DNA of 64,000 nucleotides from Streptomyces sp. I05A-00742 (GCF_013055795.1 NZ_JABETO010000003.1:191372-255371), one strand, 5' to 3'. Counted from the first letter of the stretch, positions 26,627 to 36,266 are shown. The notes: generated by a model not told the origin, from the letters alone. Numbers and translations: made by a program.

Positions 26627-27379
26627 ATGAACGCGACCGACCGCACCCCTGCCGACCTGCTGCGTTCCGCCCTCGCCGCGGACCCGGGACGCCCGCTCGT
26701 GACCTTCTACGACGACGCCACCGGCGAACGCGTGGAACTGTCCGTCGCCACCTTCGCCAATTGGGTGGCCAAGACCGCCAATCTGCTCCAGGACGACCTC
26801 GCCGCCGAACCCGGCGACCGGCTCGCGCTCCTGCTGCCCGCCCACTGGCAGACCGCCGTCTGGCTGCTGGCCTGTTCCTCCGTCGGAGTGGTGGCCGAGG
26901 TGGGCGGGGATCCCGCCGCGGCCGACCTCGTGGTGAGCGGTCCGGACCGGCTCCAGGAGGCGCGCGCCTGCTCCGGGGAGCGCGTGGCGCTCGCCCTGCG
27001 CCCGCTGGGCGGCCGCTTCCCCCAGCCTCCGGAGGGCTTCCTGGACTACGCGGTCGAGGTGCCCGGCCAGGGCGACCGTTTCGCCCCGTACGCCCCGGTG
27101 GACCCGCACGCACCGGCGCTCGTCGTCGACGGGCAGGAGCTGACGGGCGCGCGGCTGGTCGAACGGGCCGGCGCGGACGCCGCGGGGCGCCGCCTCGACG
27201 CCGGGTCCCGGCTGCTCTCCGGGCTGCCGTACGACACCTGGGACGGGCTCTCCGCCGGCCTCTACGCCCCGCTGGCCGCGGACGCCTCCGTGGTGCTCTG
27301 CCGCCACCTCGACCGGCTCCCCGAGGAGGCCCTGGACCAGCGCCGGGAGAGCGAGCGCGTCACCGTGACGGCCCTCTGA
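26627..27379 (+). CDS. TIGR03089 family protein
   Basis: A 250-residue actinobacterial protein distantly related to the N-terminal part of AMP-binding (acyl-CoA synthetase) enzymes. FANWVAKTANLLQDDLAAEPGDRLALLLPAHW resembles the first helices of that fold, but the catalytic ATP-binding loops and the C-terminal domain are absent. Biochemical role unknown. ATG at 26627; no obvious ribosome-binding site. It lies directly before the LCP cluster, on the same strand as three LCP genes. Confidence 0.85.
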   Translation: MNATDRTPADLLRSALAADPGRPLVTFYDDATGERVELSVATFANWVAKTANLLQDDLAAEPGDRLALLLPAHWQTAVWLLACSSVGVVAEVGGDPAAADLVVSGPDRLQEARACSGERVALALRPLGGRFPQPPEGFLDYAVEVPGQGDRFAPYAPVDPHAPALVVDGQELTGARLVERAGADAAGRRLDAGSRLLSGLPYDTWDGLSAGLYAPLAADASVVLCRHLDRLPEEALDQRRESERVTVTAL

Positions 27380-27457
27380 CGCTGCCGTGCCGCCGCTCCG
27401 GGGCGATGATCGACGGGTAGGCACCCCGAGACCCGCCCCGGAGGGAGTCGCGCAGCA

Positions 27458-28699
27458 GTGGCCCACAGCTCAGGCGCACCCCTCCGGTCGCCCGGCCCTC
27501 CCGGTGGGGGCCGGGACGCCGGCTCGCCCGCGCCGCGCCGCCGGCGCCGCTGGCTTCGCCGGCTCCTGCTGGGCGCGGGGGTGCTGCTGGTGGCGGCGAC
27601 GGTGCTGCTCTGGGTGCTGTACGAACGCCTCAACGGCAACATCACCACGGACACCCGGACGGCGAACGAGCTGGCGGAGTACGAGAAGCAGCGCCCGACC
27701 GCCCTGGTCGCCGGGGCCCAGAACATCCTGATCATCGGCTCCGACAGCCGCAGCGGCGCCGAGAACGGGAAGTACGGCACGGACAGCGGCACCCAGCGCT
27801 CGGACACCACGATCCTGCTGCACCTGGCCGCCGACCGGAAGAGCGCGACCGCCGTCAGCATGCCCCGCGATCTGATGGCGAAGATCCCGAGCTGCCGGAA
27901 ACCGGATGGAAGTTACACCAATGAGCATTTCGCCCAGTTCAATTGGGCCTACGAGGACGCCGGGGCCGCCTGCACCATCCGCACCGTGGAGAACATCACC
28001 CGCGTCCGCGTCGACCACCACATCATCGTGGACTTCGCCAGCTTCAAACGGCTGGTGGACGCGGTCGACGGCGTCAAGGTCTGTCTGAAGAAGCCGATGG
28101 ACGACCCCGAGGCCCGGCTGCGGCTGCCCGCCGGCCGGCAGGTGCTGCACGGGGAGGCGGCCCTCGGCTACGTCCGCGCCCGCTACAGCCTCGGCGACGG
28201 CAGCGACACCGAACGCATGGGCCGCCAGCAGGAATTCCTGGGGGCGCTGTTCCAGGAGATGCGCAGCGACGGGGTGCTCCTCAACCCCACCCGGCTCTAC
28301 CCGGTGCTCGACGCGGCGACCAAGTCCCTCACCACGGACGCCGGGCTCGACTCGCTCCGCAAGATGTACGACCTGGTGCGCACGGTGCGGAACGTCCCCA
28401 CCGACCACGTCCAGTTCCTGACCGTGCCGCGCAAGCCGTACCAGTACAACGCGGACCGCGACGAACTGGTGCAGCCCGACGCCGACCAGCTCTTCGAGCT
28501 GCTGCGGCACGACCGGCCGGTGACGGTCACCGCCCATGTGCGCCCGGCCGACGGCAAGTCCGGCGTCCCGCCCCGCGAGCCCGGGCCGGAGCGGACGGGC
28601 GATCCGGCGGGCGATCCGGCGGGGGCGTCCCCGAGTCCGTCGCCCACCGCTCCCCCCACCTACGAGGGCACCACGGCCGCCCGGGGCATCTGCGGTTGA
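27458..28699 (+). CDS. LCP family protein 1 (LytR-CpsA-Psr)
   Basis: A 413-residue membrane-anchored enzyme expected to transfer glycopolymers (teichoic-acid-like or arabinogalactan-like) from a lipid carrier to peptidoglycan. One TM helix (about residues 37-57) is followed by YERLNGNI, then the extracytoplasmic LCP domain with IIGSDSRSG, MPRDLMAKIP and YVRARYSLGDGSDTERMGR, which contain the conserved arginines. No C-terminal LytR_C domain is seen; the end is Pro/Ser/Thr-rich. The GTG start has GGAGGG 14 nt upstream, which is longer than usual. Confidence 0.92.
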   Translation: MAHSSGAPLRSPGPPGGGRDAGSPAPRRRRRWLRRLLLGAGVLLVAATVLLWVLYERLNGNITTDTRTANELAEYEKQRPTALVAGAQNILIIGSDSRSGAENGKYGTDSGTQRSDTTILLHLAADRKSATAVSMPRDLMAKIPSCRKPDGSYTNEHFAQFNWAYEDAGAACTIRTVENITRVRVDHHIIVDFASFKRLVDAVDGVKVCLKKPMDDPEARLRLPAGRQVLHGEAALGYVRARYSLGDGSDTERMGRQQEFLGALFQEMRSDGVLLNPTRLYPVLDAATKSLTTDAGLDSLRKMYDLVRTVRNVPTDHVQFLTVPRKPYQYNADRDELVQPDADQLFELLRHDRPVTVTAHVRPADGKSGVPPREPGPERTGDPAGDPAGASPSPSPTAPPTYEGTTAARGICG

Positions 28700-28948
28700 T
28701 CGCTCCGGGGGTACGATCGGACTTTTCGCCCCGGCGAAACCTCCGGGAGACGGTACCCGGCGAAGAGATGGGGCGGATTGCCCAGTTGTAGGGGTGCGTG
28801 ATTTGTCACTGACGTCGCTCGCCGCTGAACTGGGCGGATAGTGTGAGCGGTCCGGTGCGCACGGCCGGTGACCGCGCACTGCAAGACGACATGACCGAGC
28901 GCCTCGGGGGTAGGCGCCGCGTGGCACCGACGGAGGACTCAAGCGACC

Positions 28949-30751
28949 GTGGACGCGCAAGGCCGTGGGCAGGGGGACGGCATCGACCCCGCCGACCAGT
29001 GGGTGTTCGACCCCAAGACCGGCAGCTACGAGCTGCGCCTGAATCCCTCCGACACTCCGGGCTCCTCCCCGGGAGATATCTCCCCCGCCGACGCGCGTTC
29101 CAATCTCGCGCCGTCCCGTGTCGGGAGTACGACCGGGAGCAGGAAGAAGCCCGTACCGGGGCCGCGGAGCAGCGGCCGCTCCGTCCCCGAGCAGCGCGGC
29201 GGCCGGCGGGCCGCCAAGGCGACGGCCCCGGCGGCGAGCACGGGCCGCCGCCGCCCCAAGCCGAAGAAGAGCGCGAAGAAGAGGGTCCTGCTGTGGACCG
29301 GCGGCACGCTCGCCTTCCTGCTGGTGGGCGGCTCGTTGGGGGCGTATCTGCTCTACGAGCACCTCAACGGCAACATCGAGAAGGTCGATGTGGGCGTGGA
29401 CAACGAGGCGGTCCCCGACGGGCCGGTCAACATCCTCGTCATCGGCACGGACAAGCGGTCGGGCAAGGGAAACACCGGTTACGGCGACAACGGCAGCGTC
29501 GGCCACGCCGACACCACGCTGCTCTTCCACGTCTCCGAGGACCGCTCCAACGCGACGGTGATCTCCATCCCGCGCGACATGGTCACCGAGATCCCCGAGT
29601 GCGAGACCAGGAAGGACGGCACGAAGCGGAGCATCCCCGGCTCCAAGAACGTGCGCTTCAACGAGAGCCTGGGCCAGGGGGACCGCGACCCGGGCTGCAC
29701 CTGGCGCACCGTCGAGAAGATCACCGGACTCAAGGTCAGCCACTTCATGATGGCGGACTTCAACGCCGTCAAGTCGCTGTCCTCGGCGGTGGGCGGTGTC
29801 GAGGTGTGTCTGGGGAAGGACATCGACGACCCGAAGTCCCACCTCAAACTCTCCGCGGGCCGTCACGAGATCGAGGGCGAACAGGCCCTGGCGTTCGTCC
29901 GCACCCGGCACAGCGTCGGCTTCGAGAGCGACCTGGACCGGATCAAGCTCCAGCAGCAGTTCCTCAGTTCCATGATCCGGAAGATGAAGTCCGGTGACAC
30001 CCTCAGCAACCCCAAGAAGCTCTACGACCTGGGCAACGCCGCGACCAAATCGCTGACGGTGGACACCGGAATAGGGTCCATCTCCAAGCTCACCAGCCTG
30101 GCCAAGGAGCTCAGCAAGGTGAGTCTGAAGAACATCACCTTCACCACGCTGCCCGTCAAGGACAATCCCGCCGACGGCAAGATCCACAAGACGGTCATCC
30201 TGGACGAGCCCCGGGCCGAACCCCTGCTCGCCATGGTGCGGGAGGACGTCTCCCTCACCGAGGTGAAGCGCAAGGAGGACGCGGCCAAGGACAAGGCGAA
30301 GGAGGCCGAGAAGGAGAAGGACGCCAAGCAGGCGGCGCTCCTCAAGGGCCCCAAGGCCGCGCCCGCCCAGGTACGGGTGAAGGTCTTCAACGGCAGCAAG
30401 CGGATGGGCGCCGCCCAGGAGACCGTCGGCTGGATGCAGAACTCCCAGGGCATGGTCCGTACCAGCAACGGCGGCAACTCGCCCGGCAACAAGAAGGCCG
30501 CCAAGACCACCCTGGAGTTCGCCCCCAACCAGGCCGACCAGGCCCGCCGCCTGGCGGAGGCCATGGGCCTGCCGGCCGACGCCCTCCACCAGACCGACAA
30601 GGACGCGACCCCCCTGGCCGAGATGACCCTGGTCCTCGGCGCCGACTTCAAGGGGGCGGGTGTGCCGGTGATGCCGCCGAAGGCGCCGAAGGAAGCGCCC
30701 AAGGATATTCAGCGGATCGGGGCCGACAACAAGAACATCTGCGCAAAGTGA
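28949..30751 (+). CDS. LCP family protein 2, with LytR_C domain
   Basis: A 600-residue LCP protein: cytoplasmic basic N-terminus, TM near 107-130, YEHLNGNI, LCP domain with VIGTDKRSGKG, SIPRDMVTEIP and FVRTRHSVGFESDLDRIK. The catalytic signature deviates: TDKR instead of SDSR, and the final Arg-x-x-Arg pattern is RIKLQQ. A charged coiled-coil-like stretch (KRKEDAAKDKAKEAEKEKDA) joins it to the C-terminal LytR_C domain (about 475-590). GTG start at 28949 with GGAGGA 12 nt upstream. The 8-bp inverted repeat GCCCAGTT/AACTGGGC spans 28780-28835 upstream. Confidence 0.92.
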   Translation: MDAQGRGQGDGIDPADQWVFDPKTGSYELRLNPSDTPGSSPGDISPADARSNLAPSRVGSTTGSRKKPVPGPRSSGRSVPEQRGGRRAAKATAPAASTGRRRPKPKKSAKKRVLLWTGGTLAFLLVGGSLGAYLLYEHLNGNIEKVDVGVDNEAVPDGPVNILVIGTDKRSGKGNTGYGDNGSVGHADTTLLFHVSEDRSNATVISIPRDMVTEIPECETRKDGTKRSIPGSKNVRFNESLGQGDRDPGCTWRTVEKITGLKVSHFMMADFNAVKSLSSAVGGVEVCLGKDIDDPKSHLKLSAGRHEIEGEQALAFVRTRHSVGFESDLDRIKLQQQFLSSMIRKMKSGDTLSNPKKLYDLGNAATKSLTVDTGIGSISKLTSLAKELSKVSLKNITFTTLPVKDNPADGKIHKTVILDEPRAEPLLAMVREDVSLTEVKRKEDAAKDKAKEAEKEKDAKQAALLKGPKAAPAQVRVKVFNGSKRMGAAQETVGWMQNSQGMVRTSNGGNSPGNKKAAKTTLEFAPNQADQARRLAEAMGLPADALHQTDKDATPLAEMTLVLGADFKGAGVPVMPPKAPKEAPKDIQRIGADNKNICAK

Positions 30752-30779
30752 ATCCTGCGAACGCGCTTGCGCATCTCAC

Positions 30780-30804
30780 TACCCGGTAACAGAGTCACCA
30801 GGTA
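30780..30804. promoter_or_regulatory. 25-bp imperfect dyad upstream of LCP 3
   Basis: Arms TACCCGGTAAC and GTCACCAGGTA match in 9 of 12 opposing positions around the centre. The element lies about 50 bp before the LCP 3 start. A related dyad GGTCACGTTACC occurs at 33783-33794 between the glycosyltransferase and LCP 4. Possible operator; regulator unknown. Confidence 0.4.
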
Positions 30805-30852
30805 TGACGCACCTGCCCTGCGGGCCGTGCGCACCATTCAGGGGGAGGCCCG

Positions 30853-32634
30853 ATGCGGCTCAACGGTCTACGGGGGGAAGAAGAGGCCGACAACGGGGGC
30901 GACGGCAGGACCGGCAAGGAGGAGGCGCCCGGAGCGGACGCCTCCTCCGAGGCGGGAAAGGGCGGGGACGGCAAGGGAAGTGACGGGTCGTCCAACGATG
31001 ACGGACCGTCGGACAAAGCCGGACCGTCGGGCAAGGCCGGCGGCAGACCGCCGCGCCGCCGCGGCGTCCGAATAGCCCGCTGGACCGCCCTCTGCCTCGC
31101 GGTGCTCGTCCTCGGGGTGTCGGCGGCGGGCTACGTCTACTACCGGCACCTCAACGGCAACATCCGCAAGAGCAAGCTCAATCTCGGCGACAAACAGCTC
31201 GACCGCAGCGTCCCCAACGCCGCGGGACAGCGCCCGCTCAACATCCTCCTCCTGGGCTCCGACAGCCGGAACAGCAAGGAGAACCAGGACCTCGGCGGCG
31301 CCCGCGAGGACGCCGACCGCCCGGCCCTCGCCGACGTCCAGATGCTGCTCCACGTCTCCGCCGACCGCAGCAACATGTCGGTCATCAGCGTCCCCCGCGA
31401 CACCCGCGTGACCATCCCCAAGTGCACCGATCCGGCCGACGGGAAGGTCTACCAGGAGACCCGCAGCCAGATCATCAACACCAGCCTCCAGAACGGCGGT
31501 CCGGGCTGCACGGTGGCCGCCTGGGAGGAGCTCACCGGCATACCCGTCGACCACTTCATGATGATCGACTTCGCGGGCGTGGTGAACATGGCCGACGCGG
31601 TGGGCGGCGTGCCGGTCTGTGTGAAGAACAACATCCACGACACCAAGTCCGGGCTGCGGCTGGAGAAGGGCACGCACACCATCAAGGGCGAGCAGGCCCT
31701 CCAGTGGCTGCGCACCCGGCACGGCTTCGAGGACGGCAGCGACATCGGCCGGACCCACGCCCAGCACCTCTATATGAACGCGATGGTCCGTCAGCTCAAG
31801 TCCGGCAGCCGGCTCAGCGACCCCGGCCAGCTCACCGACCTCGCCGAGGCGGCCACCAAGGCCCTCACGGTCGACAAGGACCTCGGCTCGGTCAAGAAGC
31901 TCTACGACCTCACGAACGACGTCAAGCGGGTGCCGTCCGCCCGGATCACCATGACCACCATGCCGTGGGTGCAGGACCCGCGGAACCCGGACGCCCATGT
32001 GATCCCCAAGCCGGGCGACGCCGACAAGCTCTTCTCCCTCGTCCGCAACGACATCGCGCTGGACGGCAAGGACAAGAAGAAGCCCGAGCCCGCCGACGCC
32101 AAGGGCACGGCGAAGGACTCCGCCAAGGTCGTCAGGAACAACATCGCCGTCACCGTCTTCAACGGCACCGGCACCGCCGTCCTGCCGCCCGCCACCGGCC
32201 GCGGCTCCGACATCGCCTCGCACCTCGTCAAGCAGGGCTTCACCAGGGCGACCTCGGACTCCACCCCGCGCGCCCAGGCCGACACCACGATCACCTATCC
32301 GAAGCAGGCGCAGCGGTCCGACGCCCTGGCCGTGGCCAAGGCGCTGGGGCTGCCGGAGGACGCCGTACGGCTGTCCCCCTCGGCGGAGCAGGTGACGCTG
32401 GTGGTCGGCGGGGACTGGCGGAAGGGCACGACGTACCCCGGGGCGGGGGCGAAGGACGCCGGGAAGAACACCGAGCAGCAGGCCGCCGACAAGGGTGACA
32501 AGGACGGCGAGGACAGGCTCGGGGACGGGGACAAGGGCAGGCCCGAGGACAACAAGGCCCCGGAGAGCGCCGATCCGCTCAACGGGGACGACGCCTCGGC
32601 GTGCATGGAGGTCAACCCGCTCAACCGCTTCTGA
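30853..32634 (+). CDS. LCP family protein 3, with LytR_C domain
   Basis: A 593-residue LCP protein. An acidic, Gly-rich cytoplasmic N-terminus (about 1-70) precedes a TM helix (about 78-97), then YRHLNGNI and the LCP domain with LLGSDSRNSKENQ, SVPRDTRVTIP and LRTRHGFEDGSDIGRTH. The last motif ends GRTHAQH rather than RMxxQQ. A LytR_C domain follows (ITVFNG-type start at IAVTVFNGTGTAVLPP). The C-terminus is highly acidic. ATG start preceded by GGGGGAGG. The three LCP genes in a row (27458-32634) are probably one transcription unit or a set of related ones. Confidence 0.92.
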   Translation: MRLNGLRGEEEADNGGDGRTGKEEAPGADASSEAGKGGDGKGSDGSSNDDGPSDKAGPSGKAGGRPPRRRGVRIARWTALCLAVLVLGVSAAGYVYYRHLNGNIRKSKLNLGDKQLDRSVPNAAGQRPLNILLLGSDSRNSKENQDLGGAREDADRPALADVQMLLHVSADRSNMSVISVPRDTRVTIPKCTDPADGKVYQETRSQIINTSLQNGGPGCTVAAWEELTGIPVDHFMMIDFAGVVNMADAVGGVPVCVKNNIHDTKSGLRLEKGTHTIKGEQALQWLRTRHGFEDGSDIGRTHAQHLYMNAMVRQLKSGSRLSDPGQLTDLAEAATKALTVDKDLGSVKKLYDLTNDVKRVPSARITMTTMPWVQDPRNPDAHVIPKPGDADKLFSLVRNDIALDGKDKKKPEPADAKGTAKDSAKVVRNNIAVTVFNGTGTAVLPPATGRGSDIASHLVKQGFTRATSDSTPRAQADTTITYPKQAQRSDALAVAKALGLPEDAVRLSPSAEQVTLVVGGDWRKGTTYPGAGAKDAGKNTEQQAADKGDKDGEDRLGDGDKGRPEDNKAPESADPLNGDDASACMEVNPLNRF

Positions 32635-32644
32635 GGCCTGCACG

Positions 32645-32679
32645 CAACGGGCCGCCCCCGTGAGGGAGGCGGCCCGTTG
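32645..32679. terminator. Strong bidirectional terminator
   Basis: CAACGGGCCGCC (32645-32656) pairs perfectly with GGCGGCCCGTTG (32668-32679) over 12 bp, with further C/G pairs in the loop. It lies between LCP 3 and the convergent glycosyltransferase and could stop both transcripts. Confidence 0.85.
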
Positions 32680-32699
32680 TGCGCGTACGCCGGTGTCCG

Positions 32700-33728
32700 C
32701 TACGCCTTGACCGCCGGGCGCCGGCTGGCGATGACGCGCCGGGCGAGCGAGCGCGGGCTGGTGAGGAAGCCGAAGCCCCAGGACATATGCATCGTCGCCA
32801 GCGCCACCGGGATCTGGAGCCGGGCCTTCAGCGGCAGCCCCTTGCCCGCCGGGACCGAGCCGGCCGCGATGGCCGCCAGGTAGCCGCCCGGCACGATCAG
32901 CGCCCACGGCGTGACGGCGACGCCCACCACGAGCCCGGCCGCGATGACGGCCACGGCGGTCGGCGGGGCCAGGTAACGGAGGTTGATGGAGCCCTTGTGG
33001 AAGCGGGCGACGACGTGCCGCCAGCGGCCGTAGTCCTTGTACTGCTTGGCGAGCGCCCGCACGGAGGGCCGCGGCCGGTAGGAGACCTTGAGCTCGGGGG
33101 AGAACCAGATCAGCCCGCCCGCCTCACGGATCCGGAAGTTCAGCTCCCAGTCCTGGGCCCGGATGAACTCCTCGTTGTAACCGCCCTGCTGCTCCAGCGC
33201 CTGCCGCCGGAAGACGCCCAGGTAGACGGTCTCCGCCTCGCCCGCCGCGCCGCCCGTGTGGAACGCCGCGTTGCCCACGCCGATCTTGGAGGTCATGGCC
33301 GCGGCGACGGCCCGCTCCCAGTCGTTCTCCCCCTCGGCGTGCATGATGCCGCCGACGTTCTGCGCGCCCGTCTCGTCCAGCAGCCGCACGGCCGTCTCGA
33401 TGTAGTCGGGCGACAGCATCCCGTGCCCGTCCACCCGCACCACGATCGGGTGGCGCGACGCCTTGATCGCCGCGTTGAGGGCGGCGGGGGTCCGGCCGGT
33501 CGGGTTCGGGACCGTGTGCACCCGGGCGCGGTGGTGGGACGCGGTCTCGCGGACGAGCTCGGCGGCGATCTCGTCGGTGCGGTCGGTGGACGGGCCGAGG
33601 GCGATCACCACCTCCAGCTCACCGGCGTAGTCCTGCTCCAGGATGTGCCGCACGGCGGTGCGCAGATGGCGCTCCTCGTTGAGCACCGGCATGATCACGG
33701 AAACGGCGGGCGGCTGCTGCTCTGGCAT
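32700..33728 (-). CDS. Glycosyltransferase family 2 protein
   Basis: A 342-residue GT2 enzyme: PAVSVIMPVLNEERHL (nucleotide-binding strand), then VRVDGHGMLSPDYIE with the DxD-type motif, QDWELNFRIREAGG (the ED-type motif), and two hydrophobic C-terminal helices (about 265-305) that suggest membrane attachment. It would transfer a sugar to a lipid-linked acceptor, but the donor is not known. It is divergent from LCP 4 and lies within the LCP cluster, so it may help make the polymer that LCPs ligate. The ATG follows GAGGAACC. Confidence 0.9.
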   Translation of the reverse strand: MPEQQPPAVSVIMPVLNEERHLRTAVRHILEQDYAGELEVVIALGPSTDRTDEIAAELVRETASHHRARVHTVPNPTGRTPAALNAAIKASRHPIVVRVDGHGMLSPDYIETAVRLLDETGAQNVGGIMHAEGENDWERAVAAAMTSKIGVGNAAFHTGGAAGEAETVYLGVFRRQALEQQGGYNEEFIRAQDWELNFRIREAGGLIWFSPELKVSYRPRPSVRALAKQYKDYGRWRHVVARFHKGSINLRYLAPPTAVAVIAAGLVVGVAVTPWALIVPGGYLAAIAAGSVPAGKGLPLKARLQIPVALATMHMSWGFGFLTSPRSLARRVIASRRPAVKA

Positions 33729-33927
33729 GGTTCCTCGGGGGTACGGGGGTCAGGGGTTCACCCCCCGGCGGACGGAATCGTCGGTCACGTTACCGCGAAC
33801 GGGCGAAGCACCACCGCGCCGCCCGGGTGGCCGGGCCCCGGCGGACGGCGTGGAGCCGCGGACCGTTGATCGTATTGACCTATGGTGTCCCGGTTCCCTC
33901 CCCTCATTTCGTCGCGGAGGTCCCGAA

Positions 33928-35544
33928 GTGCTCGCACCGGCCCGCCCCCGCCGCCCGCGCCGAGCGCGGCACGGCGCCCCGCACCGGCCCCGCTGGGGAC
34001 TGCGCATCGCCACCGCACTCGCTCTCGCCATCCTGGTGGCCGGCGGCGCCGGGCACGCGGTGGTGCACGGCATCGACCGGGGCATCGGCCGGGTCGACCC
34101 CTTCACCGGGCTGTCGCACCGGCCCCGCACGGGCCACGGCACCACCGTCCTGCTGGTGGGGACGGACAGCCGCGACGCCATCACCGAGGACGAGCGCACC
34201 CGCTACCACCTGGGCGGCGAGCCCTGCCACTGCACCGACACGATGATGCTGGTGCACCTCTCCGAGGGCCGGGACCGGGTGACCGTCGTCAGCCTGCCGC
34301 GCGACACCTACACCGTCCTCCCCGAGCACCCCGACGCCTCCGGGGCCCTCCGCCCGGCCCACCCGCAGAAGCTCAACGCGGCCTACGCGGAGGGCGGCCC
34401 CGGACTGACCGTCCGCGCCGTCGAGCAGCTGACCGGGGTGCACGTCGACCACTACCTGGAGGTCGACTTCGCCGGCTTCATGCGGACCGTGGACCTGGTG
34501 GGCGGGGTGCGGGTCTGCACGGAGGAACCGCTCAGGGACGACCACAGCGGGCTCGACCTGCCCGCGGGCAGCAGCACGCTGGGCGGCGGCCAGGCCCTCC
34601 AGTACGTCCGCTCCCGGCACGTCGACGCCAGCGCCGACCTGGGCCGGATGCGCCGCCAGCAGCGCTTCGTCGCCGCCCTGCTCCAGCGGACGACGAGCAG
34701 CGGGGTGCTGTTCGACCCGTCGGCGTTCCGCCGGGTCGTCGCGGCCCTGCTGGGCTCGGTCCGCGCGGACCGCGGCTTCGGCGGGGCGGAGCTCGTCGAG
34801 CTGGGCCGGGCGGTGCGCGGCCTCACGCCCGCCGCGTCGGAGTTCGCCTCGGTACCGATCGCGGCCGTCGACTTCCCCGTGCCCGGGCTCGGCTCGACCG
34901 TGAAGTGGGACGAGAACGCCGCCGCCCCGCTCTTCCAGGCCCTGCGCGAGGACCGCCCGCTGGCCCTCCGGAGCCCGCGCCGGGCGGGGGATGGGAACAA
35001 GGACGAGGACGGGGACGGGAAGGCGCCGGCCGCGGCGACGCCGGGCGATGCCGTGGGTGCTGCCGGGTCCGCCGGACGGCCGGACGGCGCTCCGGCCGTA
35101 CCGTCAACGCCCGCGCAGCCCGCGCCGCCGCCCGTCGAGGTGGCCCCCGACCAGGTCCACGTCCAGGTCCTCAACGGCAGCGGCCGTCCGGGCCTCGGCC
35201 GGGACGCCGACACGGCGCTGCACGCCACCGGCTTCGCCACCACCGGCCTGCCCGCCGACATCCCGCCGCCGACCGCCCTGCGCACGGTGATCGGCTTCGA
35301 CCCGCGCTGGGACCGGTCGGCCCGCTCACTGGCGGCGGCCCTGCCGGGCGCCCGGCTCCGGGCGGTGCCGGGGCAGGGGCCGCTGATGCAGGTGACGCTG
35401 GGCACGGACTTCGCGGGGGTGCGGCCGGTACGACCGGCGCGGCCGACCGGGCCGGCCGTGCCGTCGGGGCGGCCGGAGACGGGCGCGGGCGGCGGCGCGA
35501 GCGGCGAGGTGATCACCGGGGACCGGGCGGTGTGCGACGAGTGA
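33928..35544 (+). CDS. LCP family protein 4, with LytR_C domain
   Basis: A 538-residue LCP protein that starts at a GTG (33928) with GGAGG seven nucleotides upstream; the longer frame from 33643 reads through antisense of the glycosyltransferase. Short basic N-terminus, TM at about 27-47, then LCP domain: LVGTDSRDAITEDER, SLPRDTYTVLP and YVRSRHVDASADLGRMRRQQ, all core arginines present. An unusual CHCTDTMML gives two extra cysteines near the domain start. A Pro/Ala-rich linker leads to a LytR_C domain (VHVQVLNGSGRPGLGRDA...). The divergent glycosyltransferase shares its upstream region. Confidence 0.92.
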   Translation: MLAPARPRRPRRARHGAPHRPRWGLRIATALALAILVAGGAGHAVVHGIDRGIGRVDPFTGLSHRPRTGHGTTVLLVGTDSRDAITEDERTRYHLGGEPCHCTDTMMLVHLSEGRDRVTVVSLPRDTYTVLPEHPDASGALRPAHPQKLNAAYAEGGPGLTVRAVEQLTGVHVDHYLEVDFAGFMRTVDLVGGVRVCTEEPLRDDHSGLDLPAGSSTLGGGQALQYVRSRHVDASADLGRMRRQQRFVAALLQRTTSSGVLFDPSAFRRVVAALLGSVRADRGFGGAELVELGRAVRGLTPAASEFASVPIAAVDFPVPGLGSTVKWDENAAAPLFQALREDRPLALRSPRRAGDGNKDEDGDGKAPAAATPGDAVGAAGSAGRPDGAPAVPSTPAQPAPPPVEVAPDQVHVQVLNGSGRPGLGRDADTALHATGFATTGLPADIPPPTALRTVIGFDPRWDRSARSLAAALPGARLRAVPGQGPLMQVTLGTDFAGVRPVRPARPTGPAVPSGRPETGAGGGASGEVITGDRAVCDE

Positions 35545-35555
35545 GACGGCCGGAA

Positions 35556-35569
35556 CCCCTTATGCGGGG
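35556..35569. terminator. Short hairpin between LCP 4 and the thioesterase
   Basis: CCCC-TTATGC-GGGG, with CTCTTT just downstream on the plus strand. It has only a 4-5-bp stem, but it is one of the few places with a T-rich tail and it is in the 44-bp convergent gap. Confidence 0.4.
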
Positions 35570-35588
35570 CTCTTTATGAGGACAACCC

Positions 35589-36146
35589 TCAGTCCTCGAA
35601 GCCCTCCGCGGCCCGGTTCATCCGCAGTTCCTTGATCGCGCGGCGGCGCGCGAGCCGGTGCGTGCGCCGGATCTGCGCTTCCTGGTAGCGCCGGCGGTCC
35701 TTCTCGGTCTCGGCGATCACCGGCGGTACGGGCCGCGGCTTCCCGTCCTCGTCCACGGCCGCGAAGACAAGGTAGGCGCTGCCGACCTGAGTGGCGGGCG
35801 TCGACTCGTTCCAGCGCTCGGCGAGCACCCGCACGCCGATCTCCATGGAGGACCGCCCGGTCCAGTTGACCTGCGCTTTCACATGAACCAGGTCGCCCAC
35901 CCTGACGGGTTCGAGGAAGGCCATCTCATCCATGGAGGCCGTCACGGCGGGACCTCCGGAGTGCCGCCCGGCGACCGCCCCGGCGACGTCGTCCACCAGT
36001 TTCATGATCACGCCACCGTGCACGGTGCCGAGCAGGTTGGTCTCGTTGCTGGTCATGATGTGGGAGAGCGTCGTGCGGGAGGCCGAAGTCGGCTTGCCGG
36101 ATATCCCGGCCGTGCCGGACTCGGGGGCCCGGTCCTGAGTGGTCAT
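35589..36146 (-). CDS. Acyl-CoA thioesterase, hotdog fold
   Basis: A 185-residue cytosolic enzyme that hydrolyses acyl-CoA. The central hotdog helix NLLGTVHGGVIMKLVDDVAGAVAG contains the HGG and catalytic-type Asp, followed by beta-strands VTASMDEMAFLEPVRVGDLVHVKAQV. The basic C-terminus (RRTHRLARRRAIKELR) is unusual and could bind CoA or a membrane. ATG start at 36144-36146. A possible -10 TACAGT is at 36154-36159. Divergent from LCP 5. Confidence 0.9.
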   Translation of the reverse strand: MTTQDRAPESGTAGISGKPTSASRTTLSHIMTSNETNLLGTVHGGVIMKLVDDVAGAVAGRHSGGPAVTASMDEMAFLEPVRVGDLVHVKAQVNWTGRSSMEIGVRVLAERWNESTPATQVGSAYLVFAAVDEDGKPRPVPPVIAETEKDRRRYQEAQIRRTHRLARRRAIKELRMNRAAEGFED

Positions 36147-36266
36147 GCACCCCACTGTATGCGGGGCGCACGCACCGGGCCGCCTGTGCATCAGCTCTGC
36201 AACAGCCGTGCCCCCATCTCGTACCACCCGGCAGTGCGCCCCGCGGAGGCGGGCACACTTCTCCTC

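Noticed and set aside
24822..27113. 763-codon version of the secreted amidase
   Set aside because: The extra 205 residues are antisense to TIGR03089 and would place the signal peptide inside the protein.
33643..33927. N-terminal extension of LCP 4
   Set aside because: It reads antisense of the glycosyltransferase, and the GTG at 33928 has a perfect GGAGG seven bases upstream.
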